DNA of 64,000 bases from Ottelia alismoides. Taxonomy: Eukaryota > Streptophyta > Magnoliopsida > Alismatales > Hydrocharitaceae. The DNA is taken from the NCBI GenBank assembly GCA_037367405.1, contig JAZKJV010008882.1, positions 124,001-188,000 on the forward strand, written 5' to 3'. Shown in pieces: positions 22,109 to 33,573 of the stretch; position 1 is the stretch's first letter; each line of letters opens with the position of its first letter. The notes beneath the pieces were generated by a model. It did no database searches. It saw only the letters and a program-made list of their open reading frames with translations, and was not told where the DNA came from. A program made the translations under genes and the position numbers.

Positions 22109-25100
22109 TGATTTTGACCGAAATCAGGTGGTCTTAAGTTCAACACAAAGCGTGAACTCAGTCGAAGTGTCAACCACACAAATCTCGATTAAAGTCAACA
22201 ATTAACCCACACTAAGATCAATAAATTAGAACTAATGCAGAGTTAAAATTTATTTTTAACTCTACATAAAAGATGTATAGGTGCAAGTATGTAGAGAGTT
22301 CGAACACAGGGAGCAAGCAGGGTAATTCAAGCAAATGTAAGCACAAGTGTGTGTGTGTAAAGTGTCTACACTAAGCAAGCAAGCAACTACAATTTTTGTG
22401 GGTTTTTAATTTTTAATTTTTTTTATTTAAATTTTTTTTAATTTTGTATTTTGATTTTTAATTTTCTGATTTTTATATTTTATATTTTTTTATTTTTTTT
22501 TCAATATTGGAAAGTAAAGACAAGATAATAGAAGGCAAGCTAAAATATTTATAAAAAGGTGCAAAAATACTCAAAAATTCAGAAATAAAATGTCTTTGGT
22601 CTTTTTATACTTTTTTTACTGTTTTTGTGATTTTTAGGGATTTTTCAAGGTGTTTTTGGGTATTTTTAATTACTGAAATAAGGCAAAACAGTGGAAACAA
22701 TGCTGGCTGTGATAAAAATGGGAATTAAAAATAGAAAATAGCACTCAAGATATTTCACACTATTTTTCTAATAAAAAGAACAAAATTAGGAATAAACCGA
22801 ACCTGAGTTTAGAATTTTTGGAATTTTCTACTATTTTTTGTAATTTTTTGAGGTTTTTGAGTGTTTTTAAATTTTTAGTGTTTTTTCTTTTGATATTTTT
22901 AATGATTTTTGGACTGACACTAAAATAGAATAAAATAGACACTAGGTGATTTTTTGGGAATTTTTGGGGGTGTTTTACTATTTGTTTGGTATTTTCTAAG
23001 CTAGACAGTGCACAAATAGCAAGTTTTTGATTTTTAATAAATATGAAAATCAAGTAAAATCAAAAACTAAAAGGTTGGCGTCAAAACACACATGTCCAGG
23101 AGCTTAAGTTCAAAATTCGAGAAATTTTGGAGTTAAAATGATAGGTCAAATAATTAGAACAAACATCCAAACATTAAACAGTCCTGGCAGGGGCATATAT
23201 GCAATATATCAAACATCCAGGGGCCTACATGCAATTTTCCACAAAATATTGAGCTGAATATTTAATTTATAGCACCAAAAAGCTAGTACAAAAGCCGCCT
23301 GGGCACGCAAGCAATTTTCCCACCAGGGCGCGTGACTTGCACGCGCCTGGCGAGGACTGGAATGTAATATCACAAAACCCTGGGGGCCTACTTGCAAAAC
23401 ATCCTAAAAGTTTACACTTAATACGAAAGTTTCAGGACTAAAATAAAATACACAAACGACCGAGGGTGTCCTTGCAAAATGCCCACCCCATCACGTGTAC
23501 AGGTCACGTGAGGTGACGTGGCTGGGGACCTAAATGCAAATAAACAAAGTCTGGGGGTCTTTGTGCAAATATTACAAAACTTTTACACTACAAACAAAAG
23601 TTTAAATACTAAATATTAACTACAAAAAGTGCGAGGGTCAGGATGCAAAATACCCACGCTCGGGCGCTCCGACGATGACGCGTGGCGTGAATCCAACGGC
23701 TGGCGGCGAGGCGCGATCCAGCGGCGGGGGCCAAGCCACTTATCCACGTGGCAGCTTGGGAACGGCCGATGACGGTTGGGCTCGTGCGGCTGTGATTAGA
23801 ACTCCCCCGATGATCGGACGGTGGGCACGTGGGGAGATCTAACGGCTCCTGTGCGATCTGGGCGCTCCTCGTTGATCCGACGGTCCCGGAGGCAGAGGGA
23901 AGAACACGGAGGAGCTCCGGTTGGGCGAACTTCTCCGAGCTCCTCCGTCCGGCTACGGCGACGATCGAGCTTGCAAACCGATCGAGGACGCTCCTGCAGG
24001 TGTCAGCTGACGTCTGGAAGCCTCAAAAGCCACCGGCGTTCGCCGGTGCTCTCGCACGGAGGTGGCGGAGCTGCAAGGCCCCAGGTGCTCCGGCGAGAGA
24101 GCAAAATTGCTCCAGACGCTTCGATGGGCTTCAGTACCTGCACAACAAAGTTAAGGAGGTCGAGGGAAAAATGCCTCGACCTCAGGTGGCTCTCGAAATG
24201 GAAGGGAAGGCGAGATAGGGGCTCGCCGGAGTTGCGCTCCGGCGAGGTGATCTATGGGCCGATTCGACGAGGGATTGAGGGCGAAATGATCCTAATATTA
24301 ACAGGAATGAGATGCAGATAAAAATGGGACGAATGGCTGCCTCGATGGCCAAGGGCCAGAGGGTGAATACCTCACGGGGGTACCCGCCGGAGGTGGTGGT
24401 GGAACGCGCCCAACTCGCGTGAATCCGCCTCCTCGAAGGTGCAGACTTGGAGCTGTCACCTCCACGTTGCTGGAGCGACTCCAAGGGGGGGAGGAGCTGG
24501 ATGATTTGCGGTTCAAATTCAAAAGAAGGTCAAGGGGAAGCTTAAGTATGGTTGACGAGGGGGTGGAAAGAACGAGGCACCCAGCTTGATTCAGAGGCCC
24601 TCAGCCCAAGAAGATCCTTGGGCGAGCAAGATGGGTAGTAGGGGAAAAAGATTGCAGAAGAACTCGAGCTCAAAGGATGAAAGAACGCGCCTCGAAAAAA
24701 ATGGTGAACATGGGGTCAACAGCGGGTCTGACAAGGGCTACAGGGTGTAGGTCAGACTGTTGACCTAGGTCAACAGTCCTGGCCTCCTGGTTGGTCCACG
24801 TGGACCAACCAGGAAAAACCCTGAAAAAATATTTTATTAATTCTATTTAAAATACTAAATGGCCGAATTAGATAAAAGTTATAAAATGAAAAATGCTCAA
24901 AATTTTATGTAGTATTTTATTCTGATTTTTATTTATTTTTATGGCTTGTATTTTTACAAGTTATCTTTTTAACCCTATATAGGTATAATACCTATGTATT
25001 TTAATATTTTATTTAGGTATTTTATTTTTATTATTGTTATTTAGTATTTTATAAAATTATAACATACTTTTATATACATAAATATATTTTTATTTTATTT

Positions 25101-25957
25101 TTCTGATTTGTTTTGTATATTTAATAAAATACAAGTGTATTGTATATAGGTATAAGTGTATGTATAATACCTATGTAGTCTTTATACAAGTATATTTATT
25201 TTTATTATTTTTTTTCTTTGCATTTTATTTCAATTTTATTGCACATATATATTATAAGTAATATTTACAAAATAAAAATATAAAAATAATGAATAAATAA
25301 TAAATTGAATATTTTATTATGTAAAAGTATACAATGAGGGTCCAAAACTCAACTTTCAAACCGCAGCTCCGCCAAATGCGAAACCACCGCCATTGGATAG
25401 ATTATTTTATTCTATATACAATTAAAGGTGAGTTTGATGCATTTGGAGTTGTCGTTTGTGAGATACGGGTCTGGGAAGTTGGGATTCTGGATTTTTATTC
25501 AGACCATAACTTTTTATCTGCACATTATTTTTCTGTGAAATCAATTTTGTATTTTTCTTTAGTAAATTATCTTCAACTTTCACGTACAAAGTTTCTTTAT
25601 TTGATGTATAAAAAGTGGAACCAAAAATAGGTCCCAAAATGAATAAAGAATGAATAAAATGTATAGGTATTTTATCTGTGTTCCTGACCTTATCTCCCCC
25701 TACTTTATTCCTTGTCGACCTATTCATCAAGATGCCTAGGTCTCGGGGGTTTTGGGTCATAAAATATTTACAATATTTTATTCTTTTTCTTTTCTTTATT
25801 TATTCTATAATTTTGGCCTTAATTACAGTAATTTATACACTGTTTGGATGCACATGCATGAATGCTAAGATGCTCTATTTAGTGCTATTTACAGGCATTT
25901 GCTAGGGTTTTTGGTGCCAAAATGATAGAATAAAGATGATGAAATGTGGATTCATCA
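22109..25957 (-). repeat. 3' LTR of element A (3849 bp)
   Basis: Starts TGATTTTGACC, ends TTCATCA; pairs with 37025-40882. The GC-rich island is about 23640-24790 with GATCNNACGG-type motifs at 23812-23821, 23836-23845 and 23874-23883 and variants at 23691-23700 and 23715-23724. It also has the W-box pair at 24759-24774 and the G-box palindrome at 24785-24814. Frames such as 23821-24321 are duplicated in the other LTR only because the LTRs are copies. Confidence 0.96.
24785..24814. promoter_or_regulatory. 30-bp G-box palindrome (A 3' LTR)
   Basis: TCCTGGTTGGTCCAC and its exact complement around CACGTG. The outermost pair is T/A here but C/G in B, so the palindrome is kept by a paired change. 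A 16-bp palindrome with two W-boxes (GTTGACCTAGGTCAAC) lies 10 bp to its left. Confidence 0.6.
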
Positions 25958-25973
25958 TCCCCCTATACTTTAC
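25958..25973 (-). other. Polypurine tract of element A
   Basis: On the minus strand GTAAAGTATAGGGGGA directly precedes the 3' LTR, the usual site for plus-strand DNA priming. B and C have the same sequence at the same place. Confidence 0.85.
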
Positions 25974-27905
25974 CTTTGCTAGTCCCTAGCAAACACTTAT
26001 GCAATAAGTGCAAAAAGAAAAAGAAAGAAAAGAAAAAGAAGAAAATTAGATTAAGTGTAATTATCGAACTTGTCTTCGCAAAATCAAAGTTTGGAGCTTA
26101 AGTCGGACCTTTGGAATTTTAGTGCGGTCGGAACCTTAATGAGAACCAAATTTGAAATCCAACAGTCCTTGAGAATCCTAAAACTCTGTCCAAGTCTCCT
26201 CAATAGCCAGGTCAGAAATACTTCAACTCATACGCAAACTCTTATGACTATGAATCTGACTCGTACAGTGTAAGTGATATGTAGCTCCCCACTTCAGAAG
26301 TGACAAAGAGACAACCTCCCCCAACCTGGTAACTCTAATGCCTCGGTCTAGCAACTCTTTCCTCGAGAAGCGGGGTATTCCCTTCTAAGTTCAAGTGCAA
26401 CCGGCTCAAGAAGAGGGGGAAGAAGTATAGACTTTTGGAAGCTCAGCCAGTGTAGCCAAGTCTCCCGCTGCAAGCTTCATGAGATGTAACATGGATACCA
26501 TAAGCTTTTGCTTTATTGGACTATATACACTCCGGTGGGATTATTAAATTTTCAATCCGACCCACCACTTTTTTTGGAGTTCTCTCTTTTTTTTTTCAAT
26601 TGCATTTGTACAACATATCTACATGGTGCAGCATATATACAAGAAATTTTCCTCTTGAGCCAGTAGACTATCCCTCTTTGGAAGCTTTATTGCAACCCAC
26701 GGCTTCTGTCTTTAGCCTTCATCACCACTAGACCAAGTTGAGGTGCACTTCCTTCACTATAAGAAGAAGAGAGGTTCCGCCTAGAAGTACTACCCTCATA
26801 TGCTACCCCAAGCTAAAGGAAGCTGCCTCCTCACTACCTCATCCGTGGAGAGCTATGTGAAAGGTGCAGGTGTCCAAGTTAGGTCATTATCAACAAGAGT
26901 CGTGCGTGTGCTCCGAAATATTCTACTTAGGCAGTCAAGAATCCATTGAACCAAGTCCCGTGATCCTCAAAGAATTAAGTCAACTAGACCTGAAGTACCT
27001 CAAACCCAGTTCCTATAAGGTTCCTGTTATTAGGTATATTTTAAGGTCCAATCAAGCTCCAATCTCCGGATTTTACTTAGACTTGTTCAACTATCAAACT
27101 CAATCCGAAAAATGCTCATGCCACGCAATGCTATGCAGAAAATATTCTTGTGATGCAATTTTCAAAGATTTTGAACTTTTTATGGATTTTTGAAAAGATA
27201 ATGATGATGCATGCAAATGCATTTTTTTTGTATTTTTCAAAAAGATTTTTCAGATGTTTTTTGGATTTTCATTTTTGCAAATGTTTTTGGGCGTTTTTGA
27301 AAACAAAAAGTTTTGGCTAAAAACTAGGTCAAAATATGTACACGGGAGTGCTTCTTATATGTACAAGAAGTGGATTTTAAGAATTTACAAGGGTAAGTGA
27401 TCAATTTTATACATATATATAGGTAGTGGATTTTGGTGTGATGTTAGTATTCCTCAAACTTATTCGACACAAGCTTTTCACACAATTTTTGAAAACTATA
27501 GTCCAAAATAATTTTTACAAACATGTACACACATTTGAAAATCATTTTACAAAGGCTTTCAAAATAGTATATATATAGGTTTTTCAAATATTTTTGCAAC
27601 CATTTTTCAAACCATTTGCAAATCATTTTCCAAACATTTTATTTCACACAAAGAAAATAAATTTTACAAACCACACTTTTTACACAGGTTGAAAACATGT
27701 AACAAAATATTTTCAAAATAGTTTTCAATAGATGTTCACAAAGATTTTCAAACTATTTTTCAAACATTTTGCAAAAAAACATTTTCACCTGATTTATTAA
27801 TTAGTATATACAAAAAGAATTTGAGGAATAATCACATCTTTTTATTAAGAATTGTTAATGAATTTTAAAGAATTATTAGCCATATTATTACGAAAATATG
27901 AAAGT

Positions 27906-28010
27906 GCGAGTTATGGCTAACGTATATACACAGTATATACGACCCCCCTATACTTAGCTTGAGCTATGTCCTCATAGATCGGAGAGAAAAGAGAAGACAT
28001 AACTCGTACT
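27906..28010 (-). repeat. Inverted repeat flanking a ~100-nt domain (element A copy)
   Basis: GCGAGTTATG (27906-27915) pairs with CATAACTCGT within 27998-28010. Confidence 0.7.
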
Positions 28011-28068
28011 AAGTATAGGCAAGTCTAAAGAATGAATGAATCAATGAATGAGAAGTTGACCGTCCCCC

Positions 28069-28290
28069 CTATACTTAGGATCAAATAATCCTAAGTATAG
28101 CAGACTGTACACAACGCAGGGAGGGTCAAGGGTGGGAATGAACAGATCGTACTCAGATTGTCTCCCCCTATACTTAGGGTAAGATATCCCTAAGTATAGA
28201 CAAGAAGAGGAGACAATGGAGAGGATCAAATAATGGAAATACTCGGGGTGCACACCCCCCTATACTTAGGACAAAGTACGTCCTAAGTAT
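28069..28290 (-). repeat. Hairpin array of element A (three hairpins)
   Basis: 28069-28100 (13-bp stem CTATACTTAGGAT, loop CAAATA), 28168-28199 (12-bp stem ending GGG/CCC) and 28262-28290 (11-bp stem ending GGAC/GTCC). Changes at the stem tips are matched on both sides. Confidence 0.88.
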
Positions 28291-28479
28291 GGAAAACTGT
28301 CTACAAGGGCGGCACCTTTTTGATAGATAAAGAAGATAGAGATGGAAAAGAAGAAAAGAAGAAAAGAAGAAAATAAATCAACAGACAACAGAGTGATATA
28401 AACAGATGGATCTATACAGCGGAAGGTAGAATTGATCACCATGTATGAGATGTAGATGACGAGAGTCAAAGGACACATC

Positions 28480-31400
28480 TCATACCAGAAAAATGGGGGC
28501 AACGTCAATGGTCGGCGGATCATGATCAAGATATAATTTCAAGCGTTGACCATTGACGCGGAAGGTAGAGGAAGATGACGGTTCGGATATGTCGATGCTG
28601 CCATTGTCATGTACCTTCCTGACCACATACGGTCCTTTCCACTTGCTCTGTAATTTCCCTGGGAATAATTTCAGCCTGGAATCAAACAACCATACTCTCT
28701 GATCTGGCTCAAACTGTTTATGGCTGATATGCGAATCGTGCCATGTCTTCACTTTCTCTTTGTACTGTAAGCTGTTCGAAAAGGCTGTGTCTCTAAGTTC
28801 CTCCAGGGCTGCCAATTCAGCTCTTCTCTGTTCTCCTATACTCTCGGGATCTAGAAGCAACTCAGTAACTGCCCAAAAAGATTTATGCTTGATCTCCACT
28901 GGCAAATGGCACGGCTTGCCATAGACGAGACGAAAGGGAGATGTCCCCAATGGATTCTTGAAAGAAGTCCGATAGGCCCACAAGACCGAGTCCAAAAGCT
29001 GAGACCAATCCTTTCGGTCTGGGCGGACAACTTTCTGCAAGATAGTCTTTATCTCCCTATTCGATACTTCGGCAAGACCATTAGTCTGAGGGTGGTAAGG
29101 AGTGGCAACCCGATGGTCAATGCCGAACTCGTCTGCAAGGGCCCTGACTTTGTCATTGATGAAGTGAGACCCCCCGTCTGAAATCAAGACTCTAGGTACT
29201 CCGAACCGTGAAATGATATTTCTCCTCAAAAATTTGCAAACGGTTTTAGCATCTGCGGCTCGGGCGGGGATGGCCTCAACCCATCGGCTGACATAATCCA
29301 CAGCGAGCAAAATATGCTCGAATCCCTGACTCTTAGGAAATGGGCCCATGAAGTCAATCCCCCATGCATCAAAAACCTCACAGAAGTGAATGGGTTGCAT
29401 GGGCATCATGTCTCTCTGTTCGCAGGTTCCCATTTTCTGACAGTCAGTACATCTCTTCACGAACTCATCAGAATCCTTGAAGAGAGTAGGCCACCATAGG
29501 CCGGATTGAAGCACCTTCTGTGCTGTCCTTTTTCCAGAATGATGTCCTCCTGCCTCAAGCTTGTGGCAGTATGTGAGGACGCTATGCTGCTCTTCTTGAG
29601 GAATGCACCTCCTCCAGATACTATCCCCTCCTTCATGATAAAGGACGGGATCCTCCCAATGGTAAAACTTGGCCTTAGCTAGGAAGGTCTCAAGTTTCTG
29701 CCTGGGCCAACCCTGAGGGACTGTCTTGGCAACAAGATAGTTTACAAAGTCAGCATACCATGGGAGTGAGGTGACAGCCAAGATCGCCTCATCTGGAAAT
29801 GTCTCTGTGATAGTTGCGCTGGGCTCAGATTCCTCAAGATTCTCCAATCTGGAGAGATGATCCGCCACCACATTCTTGACTCCAGGCTTATCCTTAATTT
29901 CAATATCAAATTCCTGGAGTAGAAGGATCCATCTGGTGAGACGTGCTTTGGCATCCTTCTTAGCCATTAAATATCGGATGGCGGTATGATCAGTGTAAAT
30001 GGTCACTCTAGATCCGAGAATATACGATCGATACTTATCAAGAGCAAAGACTACGGCCAGCATCTCTTTCTCGGTCACAGTGTAATTCCGCTGCGCGGCA
30101 TCCAAAGTCCGGCTGGCGTAGTGAATGGCAAAGGGTAAACCATCCCTCCTCTGTCCGAGCACATCCCCAACGGCAAAATCTGAAGCATCCGTCATGATCT
30201 CGAATGGCAGAGACCAATCGGGTGGCTGAAGGACAGGAGCTGAAACAACCATGTTCTTGAGAGTCTCAAATGATTCAAGACACTTATCATTAACAATAAA
30301 CTCGGTGTCTTTGGTCAGCAAGTCAGTGAGCGGTCGGGCAATTCGACTGAAGTTCTGAATGAACCGTCGGTAGAAACCGACATGCCCCAGAAAAGACCGT
30401 AACTGACGCAGATTGGACGGCGGATTGAGTTTTCTGATGATGTCCACCTTAGCCGGATCGACCTCCATGCCCCTGTTGGAGACGATATGACCAAGGACCG
30501 TCCCTTGAGTCATCATGAAATGACTCTTCTCCCAGGATAAAACAAGGTTAACCTCAATGCAGCGCTTGAGCACACGGTCTAGGCAGTCAAGACAAGCGTC
30601 GAACCCGTCGCCGTAGACCGAGAAGTCATCCATGAAGACCTCTAAACAGTCACCCACCATGTCCGAGAATATGGACAACATGCACCTTTGGAATGTCGCC
30701 GGAGCGTTACATAGACCAAAGGGCATCCGTCTGAAAGCATAAGTCCCAAACGGACAGGTGAATGTCATTTTCTCCTGGTCTTCGGGCGCAATGGCCACTT
30801 GATTGTATCCAGAGTACCCATCAAGAAAGCAGTAATGACTCTTCCCGGCTAATCGCTCGATAATCTGATCAATGAAGGGCAGCGGGAAGTGATCCTTCTT
30901 GGTGGCCTCATTCAATCGTCTGTAGTCCACACAGACCCTCCAAGAAGTTGGTACTCTGGTAGCGATCTCCTCTCCAGACTCATTGACAACTGTAGTGATA
31001 CCCGTCTTCTTGGGTACCACATGTAAAGGACTTACCCATTTGGAGTCGGAGATGGGATAGATGAAATCGGCGCTCCACCACCTAGAAATTTCTTTCATGA
31101 CTACGTCTCGAAGATTCGGGTTCAGCCGTCGTTGGAACTCACGCGACGGCTTAGCGTTATCCTCAAGATAGATGTGGTGAGAGCAGAGATTTGGGCTCAG
31201 CCCCTGGAGATCAGCTATACTCCAACCGATTGCCTTGCGGTTTCTTTCAAGAACCTCCATCAGACGAGATTCTTGCTCTCCAGTCAAATCTGCTGAGATA
31301 ATGACTGGGTGCATTTCTGGCTCTCCAGCAAGGAATCTGTACGTCATCGACTGCGGCAGAGGTTTCCGTTCTGGACAACTGGGAGGTGGCAGATCTGGCT

Positions 31401-31554
31401 TCTGATATGTCTGTGTAAATGCTACCAGGTCTGCATGGGAGAACTCTCGCTTTGCATGAAGTGCTGACGAAGGGCGGCCTGATGGATCATCAATAAACTG
31501 CACTGGCTCGCACTCTGTCATGGCTGCTGGCTCAGAAGGAATCAGACAAGGCAA
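28480..31554 (-). CDS. pol: Pol polyprotein of element A (RT, RNase H, integrase; 1024 aa)
   Basis: Copies the element RNA into DNA and inserts it into the genome, working in cytoplasmic particles and then the nucleus. RT: residues about 150-340, with [33 protein letters not shown] and the active site FMDD (307-310). RNase H: about 450-570, with D455 (TDAS), E496, D522 (TDH) and D565 (ADHLSR). Integrase: zinc finger H664/H672/C702/C705, then D734 (GIDFMGPF), D793 (SDGG) and E829, which gives the D,D(35)E spacing, and a C-terminal KWKGPYVV module; no chromodomain. The frame is uninterrupted. It is in phase with the protease frame upstream, separated by one TAG at 31573-31575, so the listed Met is only the first available start. 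Confidence 0.94.
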   Translation of the reverse strand: MPCLIPSEPAAMTECEPVQFIDDPSGRPSSALHAKREFSHADLVAFTQTYQKPDLPPPSCPERKPLPQSMTYRFLAGEPEMHPVIISADLTGEQESRLMEVLERNRKAIGWSIADLQGLSPNLCSHHIYLEDNAKPSREFQRRLNPNLRDVVMKEISRWWSADFIYPISDSKWVSPLHVVPKKTGITTVVNESGEEIATRVPTSWRVCVDYRRLNEATKKDHFPLPFIDQIIERLAGKSHYCFLDGYSGYNQVAIAPEDQEKMTFTCPFGTYAFRRMPFGLCNAPATFQRCMLSIFSDMVGDCLEVFMDDFSVYGDGFDACLDCLDRVLKRCIEVNLVLSWEKSHFMMTQGTVLGHIVSNRGMEVDPAKVDIIRKLNPPSNLRQLRSFLGHVGFYRRFIQNFSRIARPLTDLLTKDTEFIVNDKCLESFETLKNMVVSAPVLQPPDWSLPFEIMTDASDFAVGDVLGQRRDGLPFAIHYASRTLDAAQRNYTVTEKEMLAVVFALDKYRSYILGSRVTIYTDHTAIRYLMAKKDAKARLTRWILLLQEFDIEIKDKPGVKNVVADHLSRLENLEESEPSATITETFPDEAILAVTSLPWYADFVNYLVAKTVPQGWPRQKLETFLAKAKFYHWEDPVLYHEGGDSIWRRCIPQEEQHSVLTYCHKLEAGGHHSGKRTAQKVLQSGLWWPTLFKDSDEFVKRCTDCQKMGTCEQRDMMPMQPIHFCEVFDAWGIDFMGPFPKSQGFEHILLAVDYVSRWVEAIPARAADAKTVCKFLRRNIISRFGVPRVLISDGGSHFINDKVRALADEFGIDHRVATPYHPQTNGLAEVSNREIKTILQKVVRPDRKDWSQLLDSVLWAYRTSFKNPLGTSPFRLVYGKPCHLPVEIKHKSFWAVTELLLDPESIGEQRRAELAALEELRDTAFSNSLQYKEKVKTWHDSHISHKQFEPDQRVWLFDSRLKLFPGKLQSKWKGPYVVRKVHDNGSIDISEPSSSSTFRVNGQRLKLYLDHDPPTIDVAPIFLV

Positions 31555-31572
31555 ATAATCATCAAAGTCATC

Positions 31573-33573
31573 CTAGTCAATGTCTGAATCCGAGGGATCA
31601 GAAGACGATGAGCAAGAATGGAACTCATCTGCACCACTCATCACAACACTGTCAGCTTCAGATGTATCCTCCTCCAGGGATGTGCTCTCCCGGCTCTCGA
31701 CTGCCATGAGCTTGAGATATAGTGAATTTGTAGGCAAGGCGAGGGTCGGTGCTACAGGATCTCTCCAGTTGGATTCATCATCAGTCATCTCAAAATCACA
31801 GACCTGGTGGATGTCTAACTCCTCCTCTGTCATCTGCGCTGCTTCGCTGGACTGCTCGGAGCACTCTAACTCTCTAGCTCTGATTTCTTCGATCGTCTCT
31901 ATTTGTATGGTTTCGCCCTCTACGCGAAAACATACCTTCCCACTATCATGGTCGGTCACCGCCTTGGCAGTGGCCAAGAATGGACGTCCGAGAATGATGG
32001 GGGCATCAGCTACCGACTCAGGGATCTCCATGTCCCACACAACGAAGTCCACGGGGAATTTCAGGCCCTGAATGGTAACGACCACGTCTTTCAATAACCC
32101 TTTCGGCCTCTTAATCGACCTATCAGCAAACTGAAGGACCGTTCTGCTTCGAAGAAGAGGGCCAAACTCGAACTGCTTGAGTAAGGCTGCCGGAAGGAGG
32201 TTAATTGAAGAGCCGCTGTCTAATAGAGTACGATCAAACTGCTGCTCCTGAATCTCGCATCTGACATAGGGAGCTCCTGCGTCTGGTCGCTTGGCTGGCA
32301 GCTTGTTCTGGATGATGCAACATGTGTCATGAGTGAGCATATGGATTTGATCTCTGTACCTCTTCTTCCTTCGGACAGTAGTTGTTTCTTTCAAATTCTT
32401 CTTGAAGAAGGGGATATGCTCAAATGCTTCTCGTAGAGTCAACTGGATATGAAATCTGTCAATCATTTCGTTGCCGAACTCTACCTGCTGATTCTTTTTT
32501 AGATTTTCTTTTTTGTTCCCCTTCGCCCGGTGGAGTGCCTCAGGGAAGGGGATGGTAGGGGCCTCCTCAGATGGAGGATTAGGACTCGGTCCCTGTGCCT
32601 GGGAGGACGGAGAATCCATACAATAATCATCATTCACCACATATGGATCCGCAATTTGAACAGAAACCTTTCCTTTATTCATATTTTTGTTTTTGTTTTT
32701 GTTCCCACAGTCTCTAGGTACAAAATGTGGTAACATCACAGTTGGTGGCTCAACAAAAGTAGATGTGGTGGCTTCAGCACCACCACTAGCACCGGTCTTC
32801 GCGGCATCAGCACCGCGCACTGATTCATCATCCAAAATGGTGGCATCAGCACCACCGTCTGTATCTGGTATCACGACGGCATCAGCACCGTCGTCCTGGA
32901 CTCTATCATTGGTGGCATCAGCACCACCGTCTTCAACATCATCATTAGCGGCATCAACACCGCTCCTCTGCTCTTCTGGCGCTCCTGATCCTGCATCTGG
33001 CTGTCGCTCAGAAGAGGCGCCGCCGGCTGGCATCCTACCGCTCCTAGTAGTAACAAAATCAGCATCATAATAGGAATAAGACTTCTCACTCAAATAATCA
33101 CTAGGAGAGGTATCCTCTGTGAACTCTACCTGCTCAGATTTTCTTTTTAGATTATTAGGGTTAGGTTCGATCTGAGCGGGTATGGCGGCTTTGCCTTTGA
33201 TGATGTCCCGCACCTCCTGCCGGAACTCATCCATTTCTTGCCTGAAAGATGCTCGCTGTTCAGATAGCAAGCGGGTAAGATCATCGAGAGCTGGGTTCTC
33301 ATAGGCTGGACCCTGAGAACCGGATGTCTGTCCCGGCTGGAAATGGGGCTGCTGCTGCTGGTGTTGCTGCTGATACTGGGGGGAAGGTTGGTGATAATAC
33401 TGCTGGGGCGGCTGTCGCTGCCTCCACTGCTGTCCCTGATAGGAGGGACGAGGACCACTCTGATACTGAGATGTCTGGGCATACTGGGGCTGCTGGTTGT
33501 GCTGCTGTGGCTGGCTGTTCTGCTGTCCTTGAGCAGGAGGGTGCTGTTGGGATGAGGATCCACCATTGCCCAA
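31573..33573 (-). CDS. pro: Gag C-terminal region, repeat linker and aspartic protease of element A (666 aa)
   Basis: The first ~90 residues are Gln/Pro-rich (QQHPPAQGQQ type), standing where many gags have a CCHC zinc knuckle; none is present. An ENPALDDLTRLLSEQRASF helix and a KGKAAIPAQ segment follow, then a linker with about five copies of a GADA motif (GGADATN, DDGADAV, GGADATI, RGADAAK, GGAEATT), then a basic stretch. The retropepsin active site is LLDSGSSINLLPAALL with downstream ILGRPFLATA; it cleaves the polyprotein. The frame ends at TAG 31573-31575 and pol follows in the same phase; B has TGG (Trp) at the aligned codon, so the stop is probably a point mutation, though readthrough cannot be excluded. 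The N-terminus is set by a frameshift from gag, not a natural start. Confidence 0.87.
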   Translation of the reverse strand: MGNGGSSSQQHPPAQGQQNSQPQQHNQQPQYAQTSQYQSGPRPSYQGQQWRQRQPPQQYYHQPSPQYQQQHQQQQPHFQPGQTSGSQGPAYENPALDDLTRLLSEQRASFRQEMDEFRQEVRDIIKGKAAIPAQIEPNPNNLKRKSEQVEFTEDTSPSDYLSEKSYSYYDADFVTTRSGRMPAGGASSERQPDAGSGAPEEQRSGVDAANDDVEDGGADATNDRVQDDGADAVVIPDTDGGADATILDDESVRGADAAKTGASGGAEATTSTFVEPPTVMLPHFVPRDCGNKNKNKNMNKGKVSVQIADPYVVNDDYCMDSPSSQAQGPSPNPPSEEAPTIPFPEALHRAKGNKKENLKKNQQVEFGNEMIDRFHIQLTLREAFEHIPFFKKNLKETTTVRRKKRYRDQIHMLTHDTCCIIQNKLPAKRPDAGAPYVRCEIQEQQFDRTLLDSGSSINLLPAALLKQFEFGPLLRSRTVLQFADRSIKRPKGLLKDVVVTIQGLKFPVDFVVWDMEIPESVADAPIILGRPFLATAKAVTDHDSGKVCFRVEGETIQIETIEEIRARELECSEQSSEAAQMTEEELDIHQVCDFEMTDDESNWRDPVAPTLALPTNSLYLKLMAVESRESTSLEEDTSEADSVVMSGADEFHSCSSSSDPSDSDID

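Larger units (their letters stand above)
25974..28479 (-). other. 3' noncoding region of element A
   Basis: About 2.5 kb between pol and the polypurine tract. Athila elements often carry an env-like frame here; none is visible on the sense strand. It holds remnants of the antisense frame (26516-27193), a GGTGGG/CCCACC hairpin near 26533-26567, an AT-rich TTTTCAAA tract (27440-27790), the 13-bp inverted repeat and three hairpins. Confidence 0.8.

Noticed and set aside
23821..24321. 166-aa frame, also present at 38737-39237
   Set aside because: It lies in the GC-rich island of A's LTR, antisense to A, and is conserved only because the two LTRs are copies. No similar protein frame is kept in the LTRs of B, D or E, and the composition (Arg/Ser/Gly-rich) is that of any frame in GC-rich DNA.
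31580..33070. Plus-strand frames of 64-163 aa opposite the protease/linker frame of A
   Set aside because: Antisense shadows of a real coding frame with strong domain matches.
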